Notes: generated by a model not told the origin, from the sequence alone. 64,000 nt of DNA from Antarcticimicrobium sp033791545 (GCA_033791545.1 JASJGL010000145.1:3638-67637), one strand, 5' to 3'. Counted from the stretch's first letter, positions 51,556 through 60,282 are shown. Numbers and translations are program-made.

Positions 51556-53274
51556 ATGCGACGGGTAACACAAGGTCTTGGCGGGATCGCCACGGCGCTG
51601 CTGCTGGCGGGCGCGACGCAGGCGCAAACAGCTGACACGCTGATCGCGCAACGCGCGGCCTATGATGCCGTGCGGGCCAAGACGATTCTGGATCTGCAAC
51701 CGTTCCGCAAGACTGTAACGGCGACGGATGAGGCCGCCGGGCTTGAGATCACCTTGATCGACCTCAGCCCGAAGGTGGGGGCGTGGTTCCTGCTGCAAAC
51801 GCGCGCTGGCGCGAAACAGGTGCCGGTCAGCTATCATCTGGAGAACCCCGCGCCCGGAACACGGCAGGTGACGCTGGATCTGAACGGCCCGGCGCTGGTG
51901 GTGGATGGGGTCCGCTGCCGCCCTTGGGCCGACGAGGGGCTTCTCAAGGCGCGCCAGACCGGGCTTGGCTATGCGCCGATCTGTGACGGCAAGCTGTATC
52001 TGCGCAACAAGATCAGCGGCGCGTACACCACGTTGGAGGCCACCGCAGAGTTTCTGCGCGACAATGTCTGGGGCGGCGAGAATATCGTGCGGTTCGTACG
52101 TGACAATTTCTTCAAGGATTCGCAGTTGGAAACCGGCGATGCGGTCGGACAGATCGCGACCGGGCCGGCGGCCGGACCCGCGCCGATGTTGACCAATTTC
52201 GAGTCTGGCGAGCGACCGGTGATCGCGACGCTGCTGGATATGGCGATCAAGGGGGGGGACCCGAGGCGAATGGCGGTCGGGGCGTGGTATCCCGTCACCG
52301 GCGTGCCCGGCGTCTTCGCCAGTACGTTCCAGCCCCGCTATGTCGCGGATGCGGTGATGCAGGGGCCGGGCACCGCGAACCGGCTAGACGGGATCGAGGC
52401 GCGCGCCACCGGCTATATGATCGGCTTCGACATGGGACAATTCGACATCGGCTATGCGGTGGGCACCGATCATCCCTCGCTTGGCTGGTCGCCGCGCCCG
52501 CCGTGGAATGTGCGCCCCAAGGGCCTGCCGGGACCGGATGGGGTAAGCCGACCCGATCCGCTGGTGATGCTGGGCATGGTCAATCCCGAGATCGCCAACA
52601 AGGCCGTGGCCACCTTTACCGGCGGGTTCAAGCGCCAGCATGGCGCGTTCAAATATGGCGACATGGCCGGGTTCAACTATGGTCATCACTATGGGTTCGT
52701 TGAAAAGGGCGTCGTGCTCAGCAAGCTTTGGCCGGGGCTGTCGACCCTGTTTGAACTGACCGACGGCAGCCTGCATATGAAAACATGGACGGCAGCGGAC
52801 GACGCCTTGCTGCCACAGATCCGCTTTGCCCGTCAGAACGGCGTGCCGATCCTTGAGACCGATCCCGAAACCGGCATGGGCATTCCGGGCGACCGGGTTA
52901 CAAAATGGGGGCCGGGCAATTGGTCGGGGTCGGCCGACGCAGATCTGCGCACCCTGCGCGCCGGGGCCTGCATGGCCCGCGCGCAGGGCACGCGCTATCT
53001 GATCTATGGCTATTTCTCGACCGCCACGCCCTCGGCAATGGCGCGCACCTTTCAGGCCTATGGCTGTGACTATGCCATGTTGCTGGACATGAACGCGCTG
53101 GAGCACACCTATCTTGCGGTCTATGCGCGCCAGGGCGGTCAGGTCCATGTGGAGCATCTGGTGCCTGGCATGGCGCTGATCGAGAAGAAGATGCGCGATG
53201 GCACCATCCTGCCGCGGTTCATCGGCTTTGCCGACAATCGCGACCTGTTCTATCTGACCCGAAAGGAGCCATAG
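51556..53274 (+). CDS. Secreted protein of unknown function (572 aa)
   Basis: Exported 572-residue protein: signal peptide 1-23 (GIATALLLAGATQAQ), then a beta-rich chain without transmembrane helices. GGAGGAGGGG lies upstream of ATG 51556. I do not recognise a family with confidence. The part from about 345 to 530 (TGGFKRQHGAFKYGDMAGFN, then GCDYAMLLDMNALEHTY) is reminiscent of phosphodiester-glycosidase (NAGPA) domains, but I cannot confirm it. The stop overlaps the start region of the next gene (three bases apart), so it is an obligate partner of the SUMF1-like protein. It may act on a cell-surface glycan made by the polyprenyl-sugar genes. Confidence 0.75.
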   Translation: MRRVTQGLGGIATALLLAGATQAQTADTLIAQRAAYDAVRAKTILDLQPFRKTVTATDEAAGLEITLIDLSPKVGAWFLLQTRAGAKQVPVSYHLENPAPGTRQVTLDLNGPALVVDGVRCRPWADEGLLKARQTGLGYAPICDGKLYLRNKISGAYTTLEATAEFLRDNVWGGENIVRFVRDNFFKDSQLETGDAVGQIATGPAAGPAPMLTNFESGERPVIATLLDMAIKGGDPRRMAVGAWYPVTGVPGVFASTFQPRYVADAVMQGPGTANRLDGIEARATGYMIGFDMGQFDIGYAVGTDHPSLGWSPRPPWNVRPKGLPGPDGVSRPDPLVMLGMVNPEIANKAVATFTGGFKRQHGAFKYGDMAGFNYGHHYGFVEKGVVLSKLWPGLSTLFELTDGSLHMKTWTAADDALLPQIRFARQNGVPILETDPETGMGIPGDRVTKWGPGNWSGSADADLRTLRAGACMARAQGTRYLIYGYFSTATPSAMARTFQAYGCDYAMLLDMNALEHTYLAVYARQGGQVHVEHLVPGMALIEKKMRDGTILPRFIGFADNRDLFYLTRKEP

Positions 53275-53276
53275 AC

Positions 53277-54254
53277 ATGATCCGTGCAAAACTTGTCGCC
53301 GGGATGATCGCGCTGGCCGGTTTGACCGCGCCCGCGGCCGCCCAGACCACATTGCAACAGGCCAACGCGGTGCTGTTTCAGCAGTTGGAACAGGTGCATC
53401 GCCTGTCCTCGGCGCAGATGACCCGGGTACAGGAGATCTTTGCCCGGTCCGGCTACATGGGGCAGGGCAACCCCAAGATCACCCGCCACCCGATGACGCC
53501 GGAGCAATGCCAAGCGCGCATCCCCTCGGGCGGTTATGACAACGCCCGCAACACCCGGATCTGCGGCGACAAGTACATGGCACCGCTGTATGATCCGCGC
53601 ACCGAAAGCGCCAGCGATGCCCGCGCCTGTATCGACCAGTTCGAGTTTCCCAACATTCCCTGCACCTATCCGGTGGTCTGGGTAAAGGCCAAGGAGGCCG
53701 CCGAGGTCTGCGCCGCCGTGGGCAAGCGGCTGTGTGATGCGCATGAATGGGAGGGCGCCTGCGCCGGGGCGCTGGAGCCGCCCGATTACCCCTTTGGCGC
53801 CGGCTCGGTCGCTGCGATGCGCGCGATCCACAACAGGAAATACGAAGCCAGCGCCAGTTGGGCCTATGGGCCCGCCTTTCAACGCGGCATCTGTGCCCAG
53901 AACAGCACCAAAAGCGCCTCTTGCGGTGGCGGTGGCTTTAATTCCTGCGGCTCGAACACCTATCCCACCGGCGCGTTCCCGGGCTGCGTCAGCAAGCTGG
54001 GGGTTTATGACCAACACGGCAACGCGGCCGAGCATATGAACCTGCCGATGGCACCCGACCAGATGTCGAGCCGCGGCAGCACGAAGCTGGGCGTGACCGA
54101 GATGAAAGGCAGCTGGTTCATCTTTGACAAATATCGCGCCCATCCCGATTGGTGCCGCTGGCGCGCCCCATTCTGGCATGGCACCCGGGTGATGGCGGCG
54201 GGCAGCCACGCAAATTACCATTTGGGGTTCCGCTGCTGCAAAACCATCAAGTGA
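53277..54254 (+). CDS. Secreted SUMF1/FGE-like protein lacking a catalytic Cys
   Basis: 325-residue exported protein: signal peptide 1-22, then a domain of the formylglycine-generating-enzyme fold. VCAAVGKRLCDAHEWEGACA, then LGVYDQHGNAAEHMN and LGFRCCK at the C-terminus are recognisable. There are 14 cysteines, so the structure is probably disulfide-rich. In true FGE two catalytic Cys lie in CxxxxC near the C-terminus. Here the equivalent is C293-RWRAP, with the second position a Pro, so sulfatase activation is unlikely. It more likely binds a ligand or glycan. It begins three bases after the 51556 gene. Confidence 0.85.
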   Translation: MIRAKLVAGMIALAGLTAPAAAQTTLQQANAVLFQQLEQVHRLSSAQMTRVQEIFARSGYMGQGNPKITRHPMTPEQCQARIPSGGYDNARNTRICGDKYMAPLYDPRTESASDARACIDQFEFPNIPCTYPVVWVKAKEAAEVCAAVGKRLCDAHEWEGACAGALEPPDYPFGAGSVAAMRAIHNRKYEASASWAYGPAFQRGICAQNSTKSASCGGGGFNSCGSNTYPTGAFPGCVSKLGVYDQHGNAAEHMNLPMAPDQMSSRGSTKLGVTEMKGSWFIFDKYRAHPDWCRWRAPFWHGTRVMAAGSHANYHLGFRCCKTIK

Positions 54255-54310
54255 CGGGGAGGGTCTGACACGCGCCGACCTGCATGTCCCAAGACAGCAC
54301 CAGAAACAGT

Positions 54311-54337
54311 AAACGGGCGCTCAATGAGCGCCCGTTT
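54311..54337. terminator. Bidirectional terminator-like hairpin
   Basis: AAACGGGCGCTC and GAGCGCCCGTTT form a perfect twelve-bp stem with a three-base AAT loop, between the convergent genes ending at 54254 and 54390. A T-run of three follows on the plus strand and AAA lies on the other side. Confidence 0.75.
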
Positions 54338-54374
54338 GCATTGAATTCCGTCGTTTTCGGTAAAGGCCGTCTCC

Positions 54375-54404
54375 TCAGTACAGGCTGGCTCAGTACAGGC
54401 TGGC
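54375..54404. repeat. 15-base tandem duplication at a gene 3' end
   Basis: TCAGTACAGGCTGGC occurs twice in direct succession. One copy contains the stop codon of the 54390 gene, so the last codons and stop (ASLY-stop) have been copied into the untranslated region. Confidence 0.85.
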
Positions 54405-55298
54405 AAGCAGCCGTTCTGCATTGCCGATCGGGCCTTCGCCGCTGACGATCCGCGACAGGTCGCGGTCTTGCATGATGTCCGACAGCGACACTTGCTTGCC
54501 ATTGATAAAGGCAGTGCGGCTGACCAACCGTACGCCGTGGCTGTAATCGGCATAGGACGCCCCATGCACGGTGCTGAGCGGTTGGATAGGCTTGCCATTG
54601 ATCCGGTGCCAGCCGTAGATCGCAACGCGCCCCGGTTTGGACAGCAGCCGGTTGGTCAGCACGATATCTTTCTTCTGCCCGGCAGTCAGGGCGGTGGGTT
54701 CATGGCTGATCTGGGCGCGTTGGCGCGCCACGGTGTGATCATGTTCGACAAGATAGGCGGTCGAACTCATCTGGCTTCCCGGGGTCATCGGACTGGGGGC
54801 GACATGCACCTTGGCCTGACGATAGATCGCATCGACCATCTTGGGGGTCGGCAACAGGAAGCCCATTTCGCTTGCCACGCGCGCGGCGCCGGCCAGGCCC
54901 ATCGGCACCCGCACGAAATCGCGGTCATTGCCGACAGAAAGATAATCGGGCGTGACGCAGATGGTGATCAAGACCTGCGCCCCATCGGCCAGCTTTCCGG
55001 CCAGGGTCACCGGGGTCAGATCGCGCAGGAACGCGGGCAGGTTGCCCGACAACACCTGATCGACAATGGCCTTGTCGCGCGCCGGCCCGCTGGCCGACAT
55101 GAGCTGTTTCATCACCGCACTGCCTGAAGGCGCGCGCGAGGTCCGCTGCGGCATCTCTTGCGAAAGCGGGGCGGCGCAGCTTGCGCTCACAGCACGGGCT
55201 TCAGTGGCGGCATGGGCGGCGGGGATCGGAGCGAGGGCGACCAAAGCAGCCCCCAGAACGGGGGCCGCGGCAAGCCGCAGCATCGACGGAAACAGCAT
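54390..55298 (-). CDS. Secreted hypothetical protein (302 aa)
   Basis: Exported protein with signal peptide 1-30 (LAAAPVLGAALVALAPIPAAHA). No transmembrane segment follows. A recognisable family is not seen. Noteworthy blocks are QKKDIVLTNRLLSKPGRVAI, then YGWHRINGKPIQPLSTVHG, and DYSHGVRLVSRTAFINGKQV, where conserved-looking His, Ser and Arg residues could form a hydrolase site. ATG 55298 is chosen over an upstream ATG at 55469 because it sits directly before the signal peptide. It converges with the SUMF1-like gene. Confidence 0.78.
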   Translation of the reverse strand: MLFPSMLRLAAAPVLGAALVALAPIPAAHAATEARAVSASCAAPLSQEMPQRTSRAPSGSAVMKQLMSASGPARDKAIVDQVLSGNLPAFLRDLTPVTLAGKLADGAQVLITICVTPDYLSVGNDRDFVRVPMGLAGAARVASEMGFLLPTPKMVDAIYRQAKVHVAPSPMTPGSQMSSTAYLVEHDHTVARQRAQISHEPTALTAGQKKDIVLTNRLLSKPGRVAIYGWHRINGKPIQPLSTVHGASYADYSHGVRLVSRTAFINGKQVSLSDIMQDRDLSRIVSGEGPIGNAERLLASLY

Positions 55299-55563
55299 GG
55301 GCAATTCCTGCTCTGATGGGTAAATCCTCAATCCTGCCTTTGTTGCCCGGACGCGGCTTTGCCTCAACCCATCGCAGCCCGCGTGGAATTTTCTGCGCGA
55401 GTTTCTGCCAAACCGGGGGGAGCTGCGCGGATTCCTGCCCAGAACCGGGCACCAGACACTCGGCACCAAAACCGTGCGCTTGTCGCCCGGGCATCAAAAG
55501 GGGCAAGGGAGGAGCCGAACGGGGGAGCGAAGGCTATGGTCCCTCCGGCGCAGGACCTCGGGA

Positions 55564-56307
55564 TCAGCGGGTGCCGATCGCCTCCAGCGTTGCAAGCAAG
55601 GTCTCACCTACGCCGCCCAAGCGCAACGCCTCGACCATTTGCAGGCTGATCGAGCCCTCGGTCGCCAAGGCATCGCGCGCTTCTGCAAGCGCGTCGGGTT
55701 CACGCCCCATGGCCGCCAGAAAGCCCGAGAAAAGCTGCGTGACATAGAACTCGGCACCGACCCGGTCACCGGTATCCGCAGCCAGCCACTCCGCGCTGCC
55801 GGCCATCAGATCAAGCAGGCCGGGAACCATCGCGCAAATCGCGAAATGCTTGTTGAAGGTGCCCTCATCGGAAACCGCGATCACCGGGTTTTCCGGCGCG
55901 AAAAGCCGATACATCAACTCCGCGTTGGGAAAGGCGGGCAGGGGGCAGCCGCCCTGTTCGAGAAAGCCCAGCGGGATGGTCATGGTGATGTCGGTGGCTG
56001 GCGCGCAAAGGTTGCGCAAATCGGCCAGCGAGATTCCGGCCATCACCGAGACGATGCGATGATCCGGGCGCAGCGTCAGCCCGGCGATGATCTCGGGCGC
56101 GACCTGCGGGCGCAGGCACAGGAACACGATCTCGGAGCGATCCAGCACATCCTGATTGGGAACGACCAACGCGCCATGTTCATCCGCAAGCGCGGCGGCA
56201 AGCACGGCGTTGCGCTCGGAAACAAGGATATCATGGCCTGTGCGGGCAAGGAACCGCGCCATCGGCGCTGCGATCTGTCCGGTTCCAAGAAATCCGATAC
56301 GGCTCAT
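55564..56307 (-). CDS. NAD(P)-binding dehydrogenase, 3-hydroxyisobutyrate/ProC-like
   Basis: 247-residue oxidoreductase. The Rossmann motif GFLGTGQIAAPMARFLARTG is at 5-24, then SEIVFLCLRPQVAPEIIAGL. The N-terminal part looks like pyrroline-5-carboxylate reductase or beta-hydroxyacid dehydrogenase. The helical C-terminal half is short, and the catalytic Lys is not obvious. It is divergent from galB with 319 bases between the starts, so it may be coregulated with the gallate genes, but no pathway step needs it. Substrate unknown. Confidence 0.8.
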   Translation of the reverse strand: MSRIGFLGTGQIAAPMARFLARTGHDILVSERNAVLAAALADEHGALVVPNQDVLDRSEIVFLCLRPQVAPEIIAGLTLRPDHRIVSVMAGISLADLRNLCAPATDITMTIPLGFLEQGGCPLPAFPNAELMYRLFAPENPVIAVSDEGTFNKHFAICAMVPGLLDLMAGSAEWLAADTGDRVGAEFYVTQLFSGFLAAMGREPDALAEARDALATEGSISLQMVEALRLGGVGETLLATLEAIGTR

Positions 56308-56626
56308 GTGTGGTGTACTCCTGTGTCGCCATCCATCGCGGTCATCATAGCCGAAACGGACGCTGTGTCGCATTCAACTGCTATGGACCATTCGGAGCAC
56401 TGTAACACCCGGAGATCGTTCGACAAACCACCCCATTTCCAGTGAAAGGCAGGGCTGCGTCAGACGCATGGCTGTTTTTGGGTCGGCGCGAAGGGGAGAT
56501 GTGAAAATGAACGGCCTGTCGTCTGCTATAGCAATAACTTATCGCGCAGCCGGGGAAATGAAATGGTCTTGCTCTGCCGCCCGCCGTAACCAGAACGCAA
56601 CTGCAACCGTGCCGGGAGGGACCCCC
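56308..56626. promoter_or_regulatory. 319-base divergent promoter region upstream of galB
   Basis: No gene is seen. It contains the palindrome TGCTATAGCA (56524-56533), a candidate operator for the gal genes, and an in-frame ATG at 56507 that could lengthen GalB by 40 residues. No regulator gene sits beside it. Confidence 0.45.
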
Positions 56627-57364
56627 ATGACCGACAAGAAGACCGCTCTGGTGATCAGCGCCCACGCCGCCGACTTTGTCTGGCGCTGCGGCGGTGCGAT
56701 CGCGCTGCATCAGGAGAAGGGCTATGAGGTGACGGTGGCCTGCCTGTCCTATGGCGAGCGCGGCGAGAGCGCCAAGCTGTGGAAACAGGAGGGCATGACG
56801 CTGGAACGGGTGAAAGAGGCGCGGCGCGAAGAGGCCAGCAACGCCGCCGCCGCGCTTGGCGTCAACGATATCCGGTTTCTCGATCTGGGCGACTATCCGC
56901 TGCGGCTGGATCGCGATGCGCAGGAGCAGATGGTGGATATCATCCGCGAGGTGCAGCCCAAGTGGATGATGAGCCATTCCAAGTGGGATCCCTATAACAC
57001 CGATCACATGAACACGACGCAGTTTGCGTTGGAGTGCCGGATGATCGCGCAGGCCTGGGGGCATAATCCGGGGCAAAAGGTTCTGGGCGCGCCGCAGCTC
57101 TATCTGTTCGAGCCGCATCAGACCGAGCAGATGGAATGGAAGCCCAACGTCTTCCTCGACATCACGCCGGTGTGGGACAAGAAGCGCGCGGCGATCGAAT
57201 GCATGCAGGGGCAAGAGCACCTGTGGGATTTCTATACCAATGTGGCCGAGAACCGCGGCAACCATTTCCGTCGCAATTCCGGCGGTCAGGCGGGCGGGCG
57301 CAACTGCCGCTATGCCGAAGGGTTCCAGATGATCTTTCCGCAAACCGTGGACGAATTGGCATGA
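56627..57364 (+). CDS. galB: 4-oxalomesaconate hydratase, PIG-L fold (GalB-like)
   Basis: 245-residue metalloenzyme of the PIG-L superfamily. LVISAHAADFVWRCGGAIA at 8-26 carries a modified AHPDD zinc motif (AHAAD), and NTDHMNTTQ a later His. Pseudomonas putida GalB, a PIG-L protein that hydrates 4-oxalomesaconate, has the same unusual fold, and the next genes encode the tautomerase and aldolase of the same route, so this assignment is favoured over a GlcNAc deacetylase. ATG 56627 has GGGAGGGACCCCC upstream. It overlaps galC by four bases. Confidence 0.82.
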   Translation: MTDKKTALVISAHAADFVWRCGGAIALHQEKGYEVTVACLSYGERGESAKLWKQEGMTLERVKEARREEASNAAAALGVNDIRFLDLGDYPLRLDRDAQEQMVDIIREVQPKWMMSHSKWDPYNTDHMNTTQFALECRMIAQAWGHNPGQKVLGAPQLYLFEPHQTEQMEWKPNVFLDITPVWDKKRAAIECMQGQEHLWDFYTNVAENRGNHFRRNSGGQAGGRNCRYAEGFQMIFPQTVDELA

Positions 57365-58056
57365 GTCGCTATGGCGTGGGAACGCAGGGCGTGGTGGTGC
57401 AGGACATCGCGCGCGCCGACCCGGCGGTGATCGCTGGTCTGGGCGAGTGCGGCGTGGCCACGGTGCACGAGGCGCAGGGGCGCAAGGGGTTGCTGGCCCC
57501 CTACATGCGGCCGATCTATTCCGGCGCGCGGCTGGCGGCCAGTGCTGTCACGATCTCGGCGCCGCCCTGTGACAACTGGATGATCCATGTGGCGATCGAA
57601 CAGATCCGTGACGGCGACATTCTGGTGCTGGCCCCGACCTCGCCGTCAGAGGCGGGCTATTTCGGCGATTTGCTGGCAACCTCGGCCCAACATCGCGGCT
57701 GTCGCGGGCTGATCATCGACGCCGGTGTGCGCGATATCCGCGATCTGACCGAGATGCAGTTCCCGGTCTGGTCCAAGGCGGTGTTCGCGCAGGGCACGAT
57801 CAAGGAGACGCTGGGATCAGTCAATGTTCCGGTGGTCTGCGCCGACGCGTTGATCAATCCCGGTGACATCATCGTGGCGGATGACGACGGGGTCTGCGTG
57901 GTGCGCCGCGAGGAGGCCGAAACGGTGCTGGAAAAGGCCCGCGCGCGCGAGGCCCTTGAGGCTGAGAAGCGCGCCCGGTTCGAGGCGGGTGAGCTGGGGC
58001 TCGACATCTACAAGATGCGCGAGCGACTGGCCGAGAAAGGGTTGAAATACGTCTGA
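57361..58056 (+). CDS. galC: 4-carboxy-4-hydroxy-2-oxoadipate aldolase
   Basis: 231-residue RraA-fold class II aldolase that splits the hydrated product to pyruvate and oxaloacetate. GLGECGVATVHEAQGRKG near the N-terminus and LIIDAGVRDIRDL carry the metal and substrate residues, and EALEAEKRARFEAGELGLDI closes the chain. It overlaps galB as ATGA. It is followed by a palindromic repeat element and then galD. Confidence 0.88.
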   Translation: MSRYGVGTQGVVVQDIARADPAVIAGLGECGVATVHEAQGRKGLLAPYMRPIYSGARLAASAVTISAPPCDNWMIHVAIEQIRDGDILVLAPTSPSEAGYFGDLLATSAQHRGCRGLIIDAGVRDIRDLTEMQFPVWSKAVFAQGTIKETLGSVNVPVVCADALINPGDIIVADDDGVCVVRREEAETVLEKARAREALEAEKRARFEAGELGLDIYKMRERLAEKGLKYV

Positions 58057-58072
58057 GGTGGAGACAGAGGGC

Positions 58073-58139
58073 GTGGGGGGCGCTGCCCCCATCGCGGCAA
58101 GCCGCGATTCCCCCGGAGTAGTTTTTCCAAGAAGAAGTA
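58073..58139 (+). repeat. Intergenic palindromic repeat, copy B
   Basis: GTGGGGGGCGCTGCCCCC, a hairpin (ATCGCGGCAAGCCGCGAT), then CCCCCGGAGTAGTTTTT and CCAAGAAGAAG. It has the same plan as copy A at 9545-9609 but a different inner stem. It lies between galC and galD, 16 bases after the galC stop and 10 before the galD start, so the galD ribosome site lies just after it. Confidence 0.75.
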
Positions 58140-58149
58140 AAGGGTTTCG

Positions 58150-59208
58150 ATGACCGACGGCATAGGCTGCATGTGGATGCGGGGGGGCACCTCCAAGGGG
58201 GGCTATTTTCTGGCCGGGGATCTGCCCAGTGATGCGACGGCGCGCGATGCGGCACTGTTGTCGATCATGGGCAGCCCCGATCCGCGTCAGATCAATGGCA
58301 TGGGCGGGGCGGACCCGCTGACCTCCAAGGTGGCGGTGGTCAAGGTATCTGAGCGGCCGGGCGTCGATGTGGATTACCTTTTTCTGCAGGTGTTCGTTGA
58401 TCGCCCGCTGGTGAGCGATGCGCAGAACTGCGGCAACCTGCTGGCCGGTGTCGGCCCCTTTGCCATCGAGCGCGGGCTGGTGGCGGCGCGCGAGGGCGAG
58501 ACGCCGGTGACCATCTATATGGAGAACACCGGGCAGGTGGCGCAGGCGCGGGTGCAGACGCCGGGCGGTGTGGTCGCCTATGCGGGGGCGGCGCGGATCG
58601 ACGGGGTGCCGGGCGAAGCCGCGCCAGTGCCGATCGTGTTCCGCGATACCGCCGGATCAAGCTGCGGCGCGCTGCTGCCCACCGGCAACGTGGTGGATGT
58701 GGTCGAGGGGGTCGCGGTGACGATGATCGACAACGGCATGCCCTGCGTGGTGTTGCGCGCCTCTGACATGGGGATCACCGGCGAGGAGAGCCCCGAGGCG
58801 CTTGAGGCGAACGCGGATCTGCGGGCGCGGTTGGAGGCGATCCGGCTGGCCTGTGGGCCGCTGATGAACCTTGGCGATGTTGCCGACACATCGGTGCCCA
58901 AGATGAGCATGGTAAGCGCGGCACGGGACGGCGGCGCGATCTCGACCCGCACCTTTATTCCGCATCGTTGCCACAAGGCGATAGGGGTTCTGGGGGCGGT
59001 CAGCGTCGCCACTGCCTGTCTGATCGAAGGCACCCCGGCGCATGCGCTGGCCGAGACCGGCGCGGGGGGGGAGCGCAGTTTGGCGGTGGAGCATCCGACC
59101 GGAGAGATGACCGTGGTCGCCACGTTGGATAATAGCGGCGCGGTGGTGCAGGCCGGTATTCTGCGCACCGCGCGCAAGCTGATGGATGGGATGGTGTTCC
59201 CGCGATAG
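58150..59208 (+). CDS. galD: 4-oxalomesaconate tautomerase
   Basis: 352-residue protein of the PrpF/aconitate-isomerase fold. IGCMWMRGGTSKGGYFLAGD at the N-terminus and a second Cys-rich half-site (MENTGQVAQARVQTPGGVV and GSSCGALLPTGN) fit the diaminopimelate-epimerase-like duplicated fold. GalD interconverts keto and enol 4-oxalomesaconate, the substrate of GalB. It sits after the repeat element but in the same direction. A gallate or protocatechuate dioxygenase is not encoded in the window. Confidence 0.88.
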   Translation: MTDGIGCMWMRGGTSKGGYFLAGDLPSDATARDAALLSIMGSPDPRQINGMGGADPLTSKVAVVKVSERPGVDVDYLFLQVFVDRPLVSDAQNCGNLLAGVGPFAIERGLVAAREGETPVTIYMENTGQVAQARVQTPGGVVAYAGAARIDGVPGEAAPVPIVFRDTAGSSCGALLPTGNVVDVVEGVAVTMIDNGMPCVVLRASDMGITGEESPEALEANADLRARLEAIRLACGPLMNLGDVADTSVPKMSMVSAARDGGAISTRTFIPHRCHKAIGVLGAVSVATACLIEGTPAHALAETGAGGERSLAVEHPTGEMTVVATLDNSGAVVQAGILRTARKLMDGMVFPR

Positions 59209-59229
59209 GGCCGGGTCACTAAGGCTGGG

Positions 59230-60282
59230 TCATTCGTAGCCGGTCATTTCCAGATAGCCGCGCCCTTTATGGCTGCCGGTGACATGCACCGGCCCCTCCC
59301 AATAAGGAAACCGGGTGCCCATCCAGCTTTGCCGGTTGAGCGGCGAAACCTCGATATCGAGTCCGCGTTCGGGCAGGGTGACGCGCCAGCGGATCGGGAT
59401 CTGCCGCCCCGCCACATCGGCCAGTTCCAGCGGTGCCGCCTGAAATGCTCCGGGGGCGAGCGGCGTGGCGCTGCCATCGGGGGCGATCCATGTCCCGGAG
59501 GTGAAATCGCCGCGCGCCCCGCGCAGGCGAAACCCCATGAGCCGGGCACCGCTGTCAAAGCTGAGCGAGAACCAGTCCCAGCCCTCCTGATCCGCCGCCA
59601 GCGGCTGCGACGACCATTCTCGGTCAAGCCAGCCCTGACCACTGACCGCGACTGGGCCCGAGGGCAGGGTGAGCGTGCCCTCGATCTTGTAGTGCGGTTG
59701 CGAATAATAGTGGCTGGCCTGTCCGTCGGCGGATTTCACCGAATAGCCGTTGATCCCTTGCAGCACCAACGGCCCCTCGGCGGTAAGCGCAAGGTCATAG
59801 GTGAACTCCGCCCCCCGCGCCGTCAGACGCAGGCTGTCGAGATCTTCGCCCATCATCTGCCAATCGTCGATCCAGGCGTCGAAGGGATCGCTGTGCACGC
59901 CCGCTTGTCCGATACCGCCGCGCGCCAAGCGTTCGGCGAAAAAGTGATGCTGGGGCGTGGTGGCGGCGGCGTGGCCCATCCAGATCTGAGGGCTGGTCCA
60001 GCCTTCGGCTTCTCCGGGGGTAAGAGCCGTGCGGAATAGCGTCCATTGCACGCCATAGTCGGTGCCGTCGGGGCCGGTAAGATTGGCGGTCAGATACCAC
60101 CATTCGATGCGGAAGTCCGGATGCGGGCCGTGGTCGCGGGGAAAGCTGAGGCGGGTCTCGGGCGAGGGCGTGGCAAAGCCCTCGGCCGCCGCGGTGCTGC
60201 CGAGCCCGGCAAAGCCCTGTGCCCCTGCGGGCCGCGCCGCCAGCAGAGTCAGCGCGAGGATCAAGACCAGTCTAGCGAGCAT
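59230..60282 (-). CDS. AttH-like lipocalin/hydratase-fold secreted protein
   Basis: 350-residue exported protein with a signal peptide (LVLILALTLLAARPAGAQG). The mature part matches the AttH/carotenoid-1,2-hydratase-like fold: DHGPHPDFRIEWWYLTANLT and WLDREWSSQPLAADQEGWDW are diagnostic. These proteins are two linked lipocalin-like barrels that bind hydrophobic molecules. Here it overlaps the ABC permease gene by eleven bases and is third in the ATPase-permease-AttH operon, as in attEFGH-type cassettes. It probably receives or presents the exported lipophilic cargo. Confidence 0.9.
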   Translation of the reverse strand: MLARLVLILALTLLAARPAGAQGFAGLGSTAAAEGFATPSPETRLSFPRDHGPHPDFRIEWWYLTANLTGPDGTDYGVQWTLFRTALTPGEAEGWTSPQIWMGHAAATTPQHHFFAERLARGGIGQAGVHSDPFDAWIDDWQMMGEDLDSLRLTARGAEFTYDLALTAEGPLVLQGINGYSVKSADGQASHYYSQPHYKIEGTLTLPSGPVAVSGQGWLDREWSSQPLAADQEGWDWFSLSFDSGARLMGFRLRGARGDFTSGTWIAPDGSATPLAPGAFQAAPLELADVAGRQIPIRWRVTLPERGLDIEVSPLNRQSWMGTRFPYWEGPVHVTGSHKGRGYLEMTGYE

